A stretch of DNA of 64,000 bases, taken from Microbacterium limosum. GTDB taxonomy: Bacteria > Actinomycetota > Actinomycetes > Actinomycetales > Microbacteriaceae. Numbering within the stretch: position 1 is the first letter of the stretch; every line of letters begins with the position of its first letter. The notes beneath the pieces were generated by a model. It was not told where the DNA came from. It ran no database searches and was given only the letters and a program-made list of their open reading frames with translations. Both the position numbers and the translations under genes were made by a program. Below are positions 1 through 8,721 of this stretch, in pieces. The stretch lies in NCBI RefSeq assembly GCF_036324365.1, contig NZ_CP137080.1, positions 2,046,001 through 2,110,000 on the forward strand, given 5' to 3'.

Positions 1-388
1 CGGCCGCCTGCAGACCCACGAACGCGCCGTCGAGGTTGAGCGCGACGATGCGGCGCCAGTCCTCGAGGGTCACGTCGAGGAAGGGACCGCCCGTGCCGCC
101 GCCGGCGTTGTTGACGAAGACGTCGAGCCCGCCGAGCCCGTCGGCCAGCTCGTCGATCACCCCGGGCACGGCCTCGAAGTCCGTCGCGTCGAAACGGGTG
201 ACGACGGCACGGCGGCCGAGGCGGCGCACCCCCTCGGCCGTGGCCTGGGCGCCCTCCTCATCGGTGTGCCACGTGACGCCGACGTCCATCCCCGCGGCAG
301 CGAGGGCGAGCGCGGTCGCGGCGCCGATCCCGGAATCGGATGCCGTCACGATCGCGCGGGAGGGTGTGAAGTCGATGATCTCGGTCAT
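1..388 (-). CDS. SDR-family oxidoreductase, N-terminal part (cut by window edge)
   Basis: About 129 residues are visible, starting MTEIIDFTPSR and running off the window. The Rossmann dinucleotide-binding start is there but altered: the family's TGxxxGIG appears as TASDSGIG (about residues 15-22). The NNAG motif (NNAGGG, about 92-97) is intact. The Ser-Tyr-Lys catalytic triad would lie beyond the edge. The family performs NAD(P)-dependent oxidoreduction of alcohols, sugars or steroids; the substrate cannot be told. The gene lies in the same direction as the Clp ATPase gene upstream but is separated from it by a strong inverted repeat, so it is probably a separate transcript. Confidence 0.85.
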   Translation of the reverse strand, partial: MTEIIDFTPSRAIVTASDSGIGAATALALAAAGMDVGVTWHTDEEGAQATAEGVRRLGRRAVVTRFDATDFEAVPGVIDELADGLGGLDVFVNNAGGGTGGPFLDVTLEDWRRIVALNLDGAFVGLQAA

Positions 389-436
389 ACCCCGACGCTA
401 TGGCGCGCCGGCGCCGGATCCGAGGGGCTTGACACC

Positions 437-472
437 CTCGCGGCGCGCTCCGAGACGGGAACGCGCCGCGAG
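437..472 (-). terminator. Inverted repeat after the Clp ATPase gene
   Basis: An 11-bp perfect inverted repeat (CTCGCGGCGCG and its complement) with a 14-nt loop lies just past the stop codon of the Clp ATPase gene. There is no T-tract. GC-only hairpins of this kind are common putative terminators in high-GC actinobacteria. Confidence 0.5.
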
Positions 473-482
473 AGGCGACGGA

Positions 483-3032
483 TCAGGCCGCGGCCGGCAC
501 CGCCGCACCGATCGGGTCGACGGCGAGCGCGGGGCCCGCGGCATCCACCCGCACGGCGGCGCCGTCGGCCAGACGCCCCGAGACGAAGAGGTCGGCAATG
601 CGGTCGTCGAGTTCGCGCTGCACCAGCCGGCGCAGCGGCCGCGCCCCGTACTCGGGCTCGTAGCCGCGGTCGGCCAGCCAGTCGATCGCGGCGTCGGTCA
701 CCTCGAGCGCCACCTCGCGCGAGGCCAGGCGCGCGCGCGTCGCGTCGAGCGCAAGCGAGACGATGCTCCTCAGCTGCGGCTTCTCGAGCTTGCGGAACAG
801 CACGATCTCGTCGATGCGGTTGAGCAGCTCGGGACGCATGGCCTCCCGCACCTTGCCCATGACGCGGGCACGCAGCTCCTCGTCGGAGCCGAAGCCCGTC
901 GCCCCGCCGCCGTCGGCGACGAAGCCGAGCGCACCCGAGCGCGAGGCGAGGAACTCCGACCCGAGGTTGGAGGTCATCACGATCACGGTGTTGCGGAAGT
1001 CGACCGTGCGACCCTGCCCGTCAGTGAGGCGCCCGTCGTCGAGCACCTGCAGCAGCAGGGTGAACACGTCGGGGTGGGCCTTCTCGATCTCGTCGAAGAG
1101 CACGACCGCGTAGGGGTTGCGCCGCACCCGCTCGGTGAGCTGGCCCGCCTCGTCGTACCCGACGTATCCGGGAGGGGCACCGACGAGCCGCGAGACGGTG
1201 TGCCGCTCGCCGAACTCGCTCATGTCGAAGCGGATGACGGAGTCCTCGTCGTCGAACACGCTGCCCGCGAGCGCCTTCGCGAGCTCGGTCTTTCCCACTC
1301 CCGTCGGGCCGAGGAAGAGGAACGAGCCGATGGGGCGACGCGGGTCGCTCATGCCGGTGCGGCTGCGGCGCACGGCCTTGGCGACCGCCGCGACGGCGTC
1401 GTCCTGGCCGATCACGCGCGCGTGCAGCTCCTGCTCCAGCGTCGCGAGCCGGCCGCGCTCGGTCTCCGTGAGCCGACTGACCGGGATGCCGGTGGCGCGA
1501 CTGATCACGGCGGCGATCTCCGCCTCGTCCACGACCGTGTCGCGTCCCCCCGCGGCGAGGGCCGCGTCGATGCTCGCCTGCACCTCGCTCATCGCGTCGC
1601 GGATACGGGATGCCTCCTCGTAGTGCTCGGCCGCGACGGCCGCGTTCTTGTCGGCCTCGAGCTGCCTCAGGCGCTCCTGCAGGGCACTCACGTCGACGGT
1701 GACGCCCAGCTGCAGCCGCAGCCGCGCGCCCGCCTGGTCGATGAGGTCGATCGCCTTGTCGGGAAGCACGCGGTCGCCGACGTAGCGGTCGCTCAGCTCG
1801 ACGGCCGCGCGCAGCGCCTGGTCGGTGTACGACACCGCGTGGTGCTCCTCGTACGCGGAGCGCAGCCCGCGCAGGATCTCGACGGCGTCCTCGAGCGAGG
1901 GCTCGCCCACCCGCACGGGCTGGAAGCGGCGCTCGAGCGCCGGATCCTTCTCGATCGTGCGGTACTCCTTGAGTGTGGTCGCACCAATGAGGTGCAGCTC
2001 GCCACGGGCGAGGCGCGGCTTGAGGATGTTCCCGGCATCCATCGCCCCCTCGCCGCCCGCTCCCGCGCCGACGACGGTGTGCACCTCGTCGATGAAGACG
2101 ATCAGCTCGCCCGAGTGGGCGGCGATCTCGTCCATCGTGCCCGTCAGTCGCTCCTCGAAGTCGCCACGGTAGCGGGCGCCGGAGAGCATGGCGGGCAGGT
2201 CCAGGGCGACCAGGCGCTTTCCGCGCAGCTGCTCGGGCACGGCGTCCTCGACGATCGCGCGGGCAAGGCCCTCGACGATCGCCGTCTTGCCGACGCCGGC
2301 CTCGCCGATCAGCACGGGGTTGTTCTTCGTGCGGCGGGAGAGGATCTCGATCGTCTGCTCGATCTCGTCGGCGCGGCCGATCACAGGGTCGATGAGGCCC
2401 TCGCTCGCGCGGGCGGTGAGGTCCAGCCCGTACTTGTCGAGCAGGGGGGTGGCGGATGCCGCGGCCTGCGTGTCGTCGCCGGCCGGCGCGCCGACGGTCT
2501 CGCGCGCGCCCTGCGTCAGGGCTTCGGCGGTCACTCCCGCGTCGGCGAGCACCTGGCCGGCCGGGGAGTCCTCGGCCAGCACGAGGGCGAAGAAGAGGTG
2601 CTCTGGGTCGACGTAGGTCGATCCCGAGGAGCGGGCGACCTGGAAGGCGTGGAAGAGCGCGCGCTGCACCGACGTCGTGACGACGGCGCCGTCGACGGGT
2701 GCCGGGGCGGATGCCGCGGGCAGGCGCTGCTCGGCGGAGCGGGCGATCGCCTCGGGGTCGGCGCCGAGGCGGGCCACGGCGTCGCTGGCGGGTTGCTGCG
2801 TCACGACGATCCGCAGCACGTGCAGGGCGTCGAGCTCGCGCTGACCGCGGCCGAGCGCGAAGCGGCCGGCCTCCTGCAGCATGAGCTGCGTACGCGCGCT
2901 GAGGAAGCGGCTGAGGTCGATCGACCCGGCGGCGCGGGCGCGCTCGCCGGCGAGGTAGCGGGCGAGGAACTCGTCGAACGTGTTCCCGCCCTCGAAGGGA
3001 TCCGGGTTTCCGGGAGTGACGTCGTCGGACAC
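483..3032 (-). CDS. clpC: Clp-family AAA+ ATPase (ClpC-like unfoldase)
   Basis: 849 residues from a GTG at 3032, preceded by AGGAG. An upstream in-frame ATG at 3098 exists, but it would put the operator inside the coding region. Domains: Clp_N repeats about 45-180; first AAA+ with Walker A GEAGVGKT (243-250) and Walker B IVFIDE; a short middle region with a UVR-like stretch (about 455-490) rather than the long ClpB coiled coil; second AAA+ with Walker A GPTGVGKT (575-582) and Walker B VVLFDE; a C-terminal D2-small domain. A GALGFV segment could be the LGF loop that docks ClpP. These points favour a ClpC-type protease partner, although such proteins are often labelled ClpB. The role is ATP-driven unfolding of damaged cytosolic proteins. 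The HAIR-like operator upstream suggests HspR heat-shock control. Confidence 0.88.
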   Translation of the reverse strand: MSDDVTPGNPDPFEGGNTFDEFLARYLAGERARAAGSIDLSRFLSARTQLMLQEAGRFALGRGQRELDALHVLRIVVTQQPASDAVARLGADPEAIARSAEQRLPAASAPAPVDGAVVTTSVQRALFHAFQVARSSGSTYVDPEHLFFALVLAEDSPAGQVLADAGVTAEALTQGARETVGAPAGDDTQAAASATPLLDKYGLDLTARASEGLIDPVIGRADEIEQTIEILSRRTKNNPVLIGEAGVGKTAIVEGLARAIVEDAVPEQLRGKRLVALDLPAMLSGARYRGDFEERLTGTMDEIAAHSGELIVFIDEVHTVVGAGAGGEGAMDAGNILKPRLARGELHLIGATTLKEYRTIEKDPALERRFQPVRVGEPSLEDAVEILRGLRSAYEEHHAVSYTDQALRAAVELSDRYVGDRVLPDKAIDLIDQAGARLRLQLGVTVDVSALQERLRQLEADKNAAVAAEHYEEASRIRDAMSEVQASIDAALAAGGRDTVVDEAEIAAVISRATGIPVSRLTETERGRLATLEQELHARVIGQDDAVAAVAKAVRRSRTGMSDPRRPIGSFLFLGPTGVGKTELAKALAGSVFDDEDSVIRFDMSEFGERHTVSRLVGAPPGYVGYDEAGQLTERVRRNPYAVVLFDEIEKAHPDVFTLLLQVLDDGRLTDGQGRTVDFRNTVIVMTSNLGSEFLASRSGALGFVADGGGATGFGSDEELRARVMGKVREAMRPELLNRIDEIVLFRKLEKPQLRSIVSLALDATRARLASREVALEVTDAAIDWLADRGYEPEYGARPLRRLVQRELDDRIADLFVSGRLADGAAVRVDAAGPALAVDPIGAAVPAAA

Positions 3033-3045
3033 GAGGTCTCCTGAT

Positions 3046-3103
3046 CTTGACTTGAGTGAAGTTGTGTCAACTTTAAAAGTTGAGCACGTCAGTATCAAGT
3101 CAA
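3046..3103 (-). promoter_or_regulatory. HAIR-like (HspR) operator and promoter of the Clp ATPase gene
   Basis: CTTGAGT at 3051-3057, a 7-nt spacer and TGTCAAC at 3065-3071 resemble the HspR HAIR consensus CTTGAGT-N7-ACTCAAG, with a degenerate right half. It overlaps a perfect 8+1+8 palindrome (TCAACTTT/AAAGTTGA, 3067-3083). A possible -35 TTGACT lies at 3098-3103 on the minus strand, with an AT-rich TTTTAAA about 19 nt downstream. The operator sits directly before the ribosome-binding site. HspR control is inferred. Confidence 0.6.
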
Positions 3104-3119
3104 CGCGACGGCTCTCGGA

Positions 3120-3990
3120 CTATTCCCGGGCGTCCACCCCCAGATCGGGGTCGTCCCACAGTTCCAGGGTCTGCGCCACCCAGAAAACGGCGAAGAGCAC
3201 GAGCACCACGACCTCCCCGACGAGGACGACGGGCACCACCCCCGTTCCCGCGAGATCCGCACCCGCGAGCGCCGCGACGATGGCCGCGAGCAGCACCAGC
3301 ACCGTGATCGCGATGCCGACGGCGACGACCGAGTACAGCGCACGGACGCCTCCGCGCGCGGGCGCCCGCGGGGGCGAAGGCGGCCAGCGCCGCGACGACC
3401 GCGATGAGGCCGAAGAACGCCACCGCCGCGGCCAGGTGCGCGCCCCGCACGAAGCCCTCGGCATCCAGCAGCGCCCAGAGGGCCACCGCCACGACGAGCA
3501 CGCCCGCTCCAGAGGCGGCGAGCACGAATCCGCGCGAGCACGTGCCCTGCACGAGCGCGAGGACGACGGCGGTCACGACGCCCGCGGACCCGACGACGAC
3601 GAGCGCCGTCACCCCCACGGCGATCCCGGGGAGGAAGGCGGAGGGCACGCACGGCGCGGTGTCGGGGCAGGACGAGGCCAACCCCGGCACGTCGCCCGCT
3701 GCGAGGGGGGTGGGCACGATGGCGATGAGCGGCGCCAGGATGGCCGCGTAGTCCAGCAGCGCCTGCTCGACGCTGCGCCCCGACAGTGCGAGAAGCGCGA
3801 GCGAGACGGCGAAGACCGCGCCCACGAACACGTCCCGCGCGGGCGTGTAGAACGCGGCGCTGAGCGAGGCGGGCGGCCCCTGCGCGACCGACACCGCGGC
3901 GAACGCGACCCCGAGGAGCACGATGGCTCCCACGAGGCTCAGGCGCACGTAGCGGTACGTCCGCTGGGTCGACGTCGTCCGGAGCCTCAT
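3120..3990 (-). pseudogene. Multi-pass membrane protein (DUF998-like), frameshifted
   Basis: From ATG at 3990 the first about 207 codons encode several hydrophobic helices and a YTPARDVFVG motif, which recalls DUF998-type membrane proteins. Around 3350-3362, in a CGCGCGCG run, the reading frame shifts by one base. The hydrophobic C-terminus then continues in another frame (RALYSVVAVGIAITVLVLL onward) to a TAG at 3120. The rejoined protein would be about 285 residues. A one-base difference in a GC dinucleotide run may be a sequencing error, so the gene may be intact in the cell. It begins 16 nt after the DUF3817 gene, probably in one operon. Confidence 0.6.
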
Positions 3991-4006
3991 GCGGACCGCT
4001 CCCCGG

Positions 4007-4471
4007 TCAGTCCCGCCCGCCCGGCGGGCCGACGATGAGCAGCACGACGAAGATCAGCGCGACCGCGGCGGCCAGCAGCAGGCCGAGCACCCAGGGCCGG
4101 CGCAGGAACCAGCGCATCAGGCGGTCGTGCCACGCGGCATCCCGCGGGTCCGCGCCCGCCTCCCGGCGCCAGTCGCCCCGCAGGCGGCCCGTGCGGTGCA
4201 GCCAGATCTCGGTCGGGATCGTCGCGTACGGGACGACGGCGCTCGCGATCGCGACGACGGTGGGCCCGGCACCCCAGCGCTGGTTCGCCGCGACGAGCAC
4301 GGCGGTGGCGCCGTACGCCAGGAAGACAAATCCGTGGATGCCGCCGCCGATCGTCACCGCGAGGGGGAGGTCGGCCGTCGCACGGAGCACGAGGCCGCCG
4401 ATCAGCAGGGTCCACGAGACCGCCTCCGCGATCGCCAGCGTGCGGAACAGCGACAGGGGGGTGTGGAACAC
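4007..4471 (-). CDS. DUF3817 domain membrane protein
   Basis: 154 residues from a GTG at 4471 with GAGGAGA just upstream. The order of features (FRTLAIAEAVSWTLLIGG, GGGIHGFVFLAYG, a WLHRTGRL linker and a final helix before GPPGG) matches the small DUF3817 inner-membrane family, which has 3-4 transmembrane helices. A basic, hydrophilic stretch (about 95-120) precedes the last helix. The function of this family is unknown. It is the first gene of a likely two-gene unit with the frameshifted membrane gene and diverges from the EI24 gene at 4532, leaving a 60-nt shared promoter region. Confidence 0.8.
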   Translation of the reverse strand: MFHTPLSLFRTLAIAEAVSWTLLIGGLVLRATADLPLAVTIGGGIHGFVFLAYGATAVLVAANQRWGAGPTVVAIASAVVPYATIPTEIWLHRTGRLRGDWRREAGADPRDAAWHDRLMRWFLRRPWVLGLLLAAAVALIFVVLLIVGPPGGRD

Positions 4472-4531
4472 GGCTCTCCTCGGGGGCTCTCCCCCCAGCC
4501 TACGGACACCTCGCGTCGTACCCTGGTGACG

Positions 4532-5341
4532 ATGCGCGAGTTCCTCCACGGCGCGGCCCTGCTCGGCCGCGGGTTCTCCTTCTGGCGGCGACGCCCCGGG
4601 GCGATGGCGCTCGGGCTGCTCCCCGCGGCGATCGTCGGGGCGCTGCTGCTGACGGGCCTCATCGCCCTCGCCGTGAACCTTCCCGCCCTGACAGCGTCCG
4701 TGACCCCGTTCGCGGAGGGATGGCCCGGGCTGTGGGCGGGCGTCATCCGCATCGCCGCGGGCACCGCGATGCTGGGCGGCGCGCTCGTGATCGTCGCGGT
4801 GTCGTTCACGGCCGCGACCCTCGTCGTGGGCGAGCCGTTCTACGAACGCATCTGGCGCGCGGTCGAACGAGAGGCGGGCGACCCGCCGCAGGACTCGACC
4901 TACGGGTTCTGGCGCGGCGTCGGCGACGCGGTCGCCCTCGTCGCGCGGGGCGTGGGTGTCGCGCTGCTCGCGGGGCTCACGGGGCTCGTCCCGGTCGTCG
5001 GCGGTGCTCTCGGGGCGATCGTGGGCGTGACGCTGACGGGGTGGCTGCTCGCCGACGAGCTGAGCTCGCGGGCGCTGTCGGCCCGCGGCATCCCGGCACC
5101 GCAGCGGCGGCGCCTGCTGCGCGCTCACCGTGCGCGGGCCCTGGGTTTCGGCGTCGCGACCCAGCTGTGCTTCCTCGTTCCGCTCGGCGCCGTGGCGAGC
5201 ATGCCCGCGGCCGTCGCGGGTTCGACGCTGCTCGCACGGTCGCTGCTCGCCGAGAACAGCACCGCCGCGGCCGGGCACCGACCGGTCGATCCGCGGGTCG
5301 AGCGCGACGGACCCGGACGCTCTGCCAGGATCGGATCATGA
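4532..5341 (+). CDS. EI24 domain-containing membrane protein
   Basis: 269 residues from ATG at 4532. It has an N-terminal MREFLHGAALLGRGFSFWRRRPGAM segment, several long hydrophobic helices, and the central FTAATLVVGEPFYERIWRAVE region typical of EI24/CysZ-type proteins (PF07264). In enterobacteria CysZ is a sulfate permease, but actinobacterial members are uncharacterised, so transport of sulfate is only a possibility. The last codon overlaps the next gene's ATG (ATGA), so translation of the two is probably coupled. No strong ribosome-binding site is visible before the ATG. Confidence 0.8.
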   Translation: MREFLHGAALLGRGFSFWRRRPGAMALGLLPAAIVGALLLTGLIALAVNLPALTASVTPFAEGWPGLWAGVIRIAAGTAMLGGALVIVAVSFTAATLVVGEPFYERIWRAVEREAGDPPQDSTYGFWRGVGDAVALVARGVGVALLAGLTGLVPVVGGALGAIVGVTLTGWLLADELSSRALSARGIPAPQRRRLLRAHRARALGFGVATQLCFLVPLGAVASMPAAVAGSTLLARSLLAENSTAAAGHRPVDPRVERDGPGRSARIGS

Positions 5342-5844
5342 GTACGGTCGCACCCGGGTCCCGTTCCGATTCCGCGCTGCTGGCGGCGGGCATCGCCCTC
5401 GTCGTCCTGCCGCTCGCCGCGATCGCGATCAAGATCGCCTGGCCGGGCTGGATGCTGTTCTTCGTCCTCTTCGCCTCGCCCCTCCTCGCGATCGGATACG
5501 TCGTGCAGGTGGTCGCGGCGGCCATGGGGTTCTTCGGCGGGCGCGCCCTGTTCCGGGCGGGCACGGCACGCCGTCGCGCGCTCATCGCGGCGTGGCTGAC
5601 ATCGGGCGGCGTTCTCGCGACCGGGCTCTTCTTCGTCGACGGCGGCGATTCGTCCTGGGGATCCTCCTTCATGTACCTGGTCGGAGCCGCCTCCGACCCG
5701 GTTCTCGGCATGCTCTCGGGGGTCATCAGCATCGCCGCGGCGATCGCGTGGCTCGGCGGCTGGGGATGGCTCGTGGTCGAGTGGATCGGCGCGCTCATCC
5801 GGCGGCGGCGAAGCGCCGAGCCGCACCCGTCGGCCCCGCGGTGA
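5338..5844 (+). CDS. Uncharacterised small membrane protein
   Basis: 168 residues with four or five predicted transmembrane helices (about residues 13-33, 38-60, 80-98, 105-135 and 138-155) and a basic, proline-containing tail. It starts inside the stop codon of the EI24 gene and ends inside the GTG of the methyltransferase gene, so all three are co-transcribed and translationally coupled. I recognise no family and no catalytic motif. The tight coupling suggests a conserved unit but does not reveal its job. Confidence 0.75.
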   Translation: MSTVAPGSRSDSALLAAGIALVVLPLAAIAIKIAWPGWMLFFVLFASPLLAIGYVVQVVAAAMGFFGGRALFRAGTARRRALIAAWLTSGGVLATGLFFVDGGDSSWGSSFMYLVGAASDPVLGMLSGVISIAAAIAWLGGWGWLVVEWIGALIRRRRSAEPHPSAPR

Positions 5845-6974
5845 GTCTCGACCTCAACACCCTGAGCCCATTCCCGGACTCCGGGGATGCCGCCCCTCGG
5901 GCCCACGACGCCGCCGATCGGCTGCTCCTGGACGAGTCCGTCACGGAGCGCGCCGGCCTCCGCCGGGGCGAGGTCGTGGTGATCGGCGACACGTACGGCG
6001 CCCTCGCGCTCTCCGTCGCGGCGGAGGCGGCGGAGACGGGCGTCACGGGCGGCATCGTCCGTGTGCATCAGGACTCTCTGCTCGGAGAGCGTGCCCTCGC
6101 CCGGAACGCGGCGGCGACGGGCCACGCGGCATCCGTCGCCTCCCTCGCTCTCGATGCCGAGCTCGTGCGCGGCGCCCGTGTCGTGCTGCTGCGCCTGCCG
6201 CGATCGCTCGACGCGCTCCGCGACGTCGCGGGCCTGATCGCGGCACACGCGGCGCCCGAGGTCGTCGTGTTCGCGGGCGGCCGGATCAAGCACATGAGCC
6301 TCGGCATGAACGACGTGCTGCGCGAGCGCTTCGGCCGCGTCGACGTGACGCACGCGCGCCAGAAGTCGCGGGTGCTCATCGCCCGAGGGCCGCAGGACGG
6401 CGTCGACCCCGCGCCCGCCCGGGCCGAGCACGACGGTGTCGTCGTCTGCGCGTTCGGGGGCGTGTTCGCGGGAACGTCGATCGACATCGGCACGAGGCTG
6501 CTGCTCGACCACCTGCCGGAGGCGATCCCGGGCGCCGCGGACGATGCGGCGATCGACCTGGCGTGCGGCACGGGGATCGTCGGCGCGACGCTGGCCCTGC
6601 GGCATCCGGGACTGCGCGTCTACGCGTCGGACGAGTCATCGGCCGCCGTCGCCTCGGCGCGCGCGACCGCGGCCGCGAACGGCGTCGACGACCGGATGTC
6701 GGTCGCCCGCGACGACGCCCTCTCGGCCCTGCCCGACGCGAGCGCGTCGTTCGTCGCCCTGAATCCGCCGTTTCATCGCGGATCCGCCATCGACGAGACG
6801 ATCGCGCGGCACCTGTTCGCCGATGCGGCGCGCGTGCTGCGCCCCGGGGGCGAGCTGTGGACCGTCTGGAACTCGGCCCTGCAGTACCGCGCATCGCTTG
6901 AGCGCCTCGTCGGCCCCACGCGTCAGATCGCCCGCACCCCGAAGTTCACGCTCACGGCCTCCACCCGCCGCTGA
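5841..6974 (+). CDS. Class I SAM-dependent methyltransferase, RlmG/RsmC-like
   Basis: 377 residues from a GTG overlapping the previous stop (GTGA). The layout is that of the RsmC/RlmG rRNA guanine-N2 methyltransferases. A pseudo-methyltransferase N-terminal domain occupies about 1-190, and the C-terminal catalytic domain has SAM motif I DLACGTGIVGATLA (about 236-249), an acidic residue after the second strand (YASDESS) and the catalytic NPPFH motif (about 310). The likely target is an m2G in 16S or 23S rRNA; which one cannot be told. The last 75 nt of the gene are repeated after the downstream IS element, so the insertion left this gene intact. Confidence 0.82.
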   Translation: MSLDLNTLSPFPDSGDAAPRAHDAADRLLLDESVTERAGLRRGEVVVIGDTYGALALSVAAEAAETGVTGGIVRVHQDSLLGERALARNAAATGHAASVASLALDAELVRGARVVLLRLPRSLDALRDVAGLIAAHAAPEVVVFAGGRIKHMSLGMNDVLRERFGRVDVTHARQKSRVLIARGPQDGVDPAPARAEHDGVVVCAFGGVFAGTSIDIGTRLLLDHLPEAIPGAADDAAIDLACGTGIVGATLALRHPGLRVYASDESSAAVASARATAAANGVDDRMSVARDDALSALPDASASFVALNPPFHRGSAIDETIARHLFADAARVLRPGGELWTVWNSALQYRASLERLVGPTRQIARTPKFTLTASTRR

Positions 6975-6992
6975 GGCCCCCGCCCCGCGCCC
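6900..6992. repeat. Left copy of the ~91-bp direct repeat around the IS1634-type element
   Basis: 6900-6990 matches 8629-8719 with three mismatches (6957, 6976, 6977). It includes the last 25 codons and stop of the methyltransferase gene. It reads as a long target-site duplication. Confidence 0.85.
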
Positions 6993-8628
6993 TGACTCGT
7001 GCCACTTTCGCGTGATCGGCGTCTCGAGGGCTCGGGATCGTTGATTTTTCGGGGGTGCTGGTGTCCGTGCGGGGCACTAACGGCATCGATTTAGACTCGC
7101 TCGGTGGGGTTGTTCGTGCGGAAGGTGCGCACGTCGTCGGGTGGGACGGCGGTGCAGATCGCACGCAAGCATCGCGGTGTCCGCACGATCGTGGAGCACA
7201 TCGGCTCCGCTCATGACGACGCGCAGTTGGCGGCGCTAGTGCAGACCGCGAGGGAGCGGATCACCGCCGGTCAGCTCGCGTTCGACCTGGACGCGCTGAC
7301 CCCGACCGCGCCGACCGGGGTGGCGCCGACCGTCGTCGGTTCCCGATCCCGGGTGTTGTGGGAACTGCTCGAGACCACGTACCGGCGGATCGGGTTCGAC
7401 ACCGCCGTCGATGACGACACGTTCATGAAGCTCGTCCTGGCCCGAGTGGTCGAGCCGACGTCGAAGGCCGACACGATCCGGGTGCTCGAAGAGCTCGGGG
7501 TCCCCGCGCCCGGGCTGCGGACGATCTGGCGCACCCTCGCTCGGTGCGTCGAGCAGGACTGGCGTGACAAGCTCGCCACCGCCGCCTACGCCCACGCGAC
7601 CCGCAAGGGGGCGTTGCGGCTGGTGCTCTACGACGTCACCACCCTCTACTTCGAAGCCGAGGACGAGGACGCGCTGCGCAAGGTCGGGATGAGCAAGGAA
7701 CGCCGCGTCGACCCGCAGGTGCTGATCGGGATGCTCGTCACCCCCGACGGGTTCCCTCTCGAGGTCCACGAGTTCCCCGGCAACACCGGCGAGACCCTCA
7801 CCCTGCTGCCCGTGCTCCGCGCGTTCCAGGACCGGCACCAGGTCGATGATGTCGTGGTCGTCGCCGACGCCGGCATGCTGTCCGCGTCGAACCTGAACCA
7901 GATCGAGGACGCCGAGTTCTCGTTCATCGTCGGCTCCAGGATCAGCAAGGCCCCCTACGACCTCGCGGAGCACTTCGACAAGCATGGCGGAGTCCTCTAC
8001 GACGGCAGCACGATGGAATCGAAGCGGGTCATGGGTGTCGGTGAGAACGCGAGGGCACGGCGGGTGGTCTACCACTACTCCGCGAAACGCGACCGGCGCG
8101 ACAACCACACCCTCGACAAGCAGGTCGAACGCGCGCAGCGCATCGCCGACGGGAAACGGCCGCTCAAGAAGGACCGGTTCGTGAAGCTCACCGGCACCCG
8201 CCCCGCGGTCGATCAGGTCCTCGTCGACCGGGCACGGCAGCTCGCCGGGCTGAAGGGATACGTCACGAACATCCCCCAGGTCCGGCTCACCGGGAACGAG
8301 GTCGTCGCGGCGTATCACGAGCTGTTTCAGGTCGAGCGGTCGTTCCGGATGGCGAAGACCGACCTCCGAGCGAGGCCGATGTTCCATCACGAGGCCGACT
8401 CGATCCACGCGCACCTCACGATCGTGTTCACCGCCCTCGCGATCTCACGCCACCTTCAAGACGTCACCGGCTTCAGCATCCGCAAGATCATCCGCAGCCT
8501 CCGACCTCTCCGCGACGTCACCATCAGCATCGGCGGGAACGAGATCACCGCGACCACCCCACCCGGACCCGAAGCCAACGCCATCCTCACCGCCGCCGCG
8601 GGGCACTAACTTGGCACGACTCAGGACC
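6991..8628 (+). mobile_element. IS1634-family insertion sequence
   Basis: About 1.64 kb with one transposase gene. Imperfect terminal inverted repeats are visible: CCTGACTCGTGCCA at 6991 and the complement of CCTGAGTCGTGCCA ending at 8625. The exact right end is uncertain by about 3 nt. A short motif GCGGGGCACTAAC occurs near both ends (7069 and 8598). The element is flanked by a ~91-bp direct repeat, which fits the long, variable target duplications reported for IS1634. Confidence 0.85.
7104..8609 (+). CDS. IS1634-family transposase (DDE, IS4-like)
   Basis: 501 residues from a GTG (MGLFVRKVRTSSGGTAVQIARK). It has the family layout: an N-terminal DNA-binding region, then a DDE/RNase-H-like domain with Asp in YDVTTLYFE (about 179), Asp in VVVADAGML (about 252) and Glu in YHELFQVERSFRMAK (about 412). 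The FRMAKTDLRARPMFHHEADSIHAHL block is typical of IS1634. No frameshift or stop is present, so the element may still be active. It moves DNA by cut-and-paste within its inverted repeats. Confidence 0.92.
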   Translation: MGLFVRKVRTSSGGTAVQIARKHRGVRTIVEHIGSAHDDAQLAALVQTARERITAGQLAFDLDALTPTAPTGVAPTVVGSRSRVLWELLETTYRRIGFDTAVDDDTFMKLVLARVVEPTSKADTIRVLEELGVPAPGLRTIWRTLARCVEQDWRDKLATAAYAHATRKGALRLVLYDVTTLYFEAEDEDALRKVGMSKERRVDPQVLIGMLVTPDGFPLEVHEFPGNTGETLTLLPVLRAFQDRHQVDDVVVVADAGMLSASNLNQIEDAEFSFIVGSRISKAPYDLAEHFDKHGGVLYDGSTMESKRVMGVGENARARRVVYHYSAKRDRRDNHTLDKQVERAQRIADGKRPLKKDRFVKLTGTRPAVDQVLVDRARQLAGLKGYVTNIPQVRLTGNEVVAAYHELFQVERSFRMAKTDLRARPMFHHEADSIHAHLTIVFTALAISRHLQDVTGFSIRKIIRSLRPLRDVTISIGGNEITATTPPGPEANAILTAAAGH

Positions 8629-8721
8629 GAGCGCCTCGTCGGCCCCACGCGTCAGATCGCCCGCACCCCGAAGTTCACGCTCACGTCCTCCACCCGCCGC
8701 TGAGCGCCCCGCCCCGCGCCC
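8629..8721. repeat. Right copy of the ~91-bp direct repeat
   Basis: A second copy of the methyltransferase 3' end, without the rest of the gene. It has no start or upstream coding sequence and is non-functional. Confidence 0.85.

Noticed and set aside
36..3044. Very long open frame opposite the Clp ATPase gene (about 1,000 codons)
   Set aside because: It is a GC-rich shadow frame, Arg/Ala/Gly-rich, without domains. The Clp frame has complete family motifs and an RBS.
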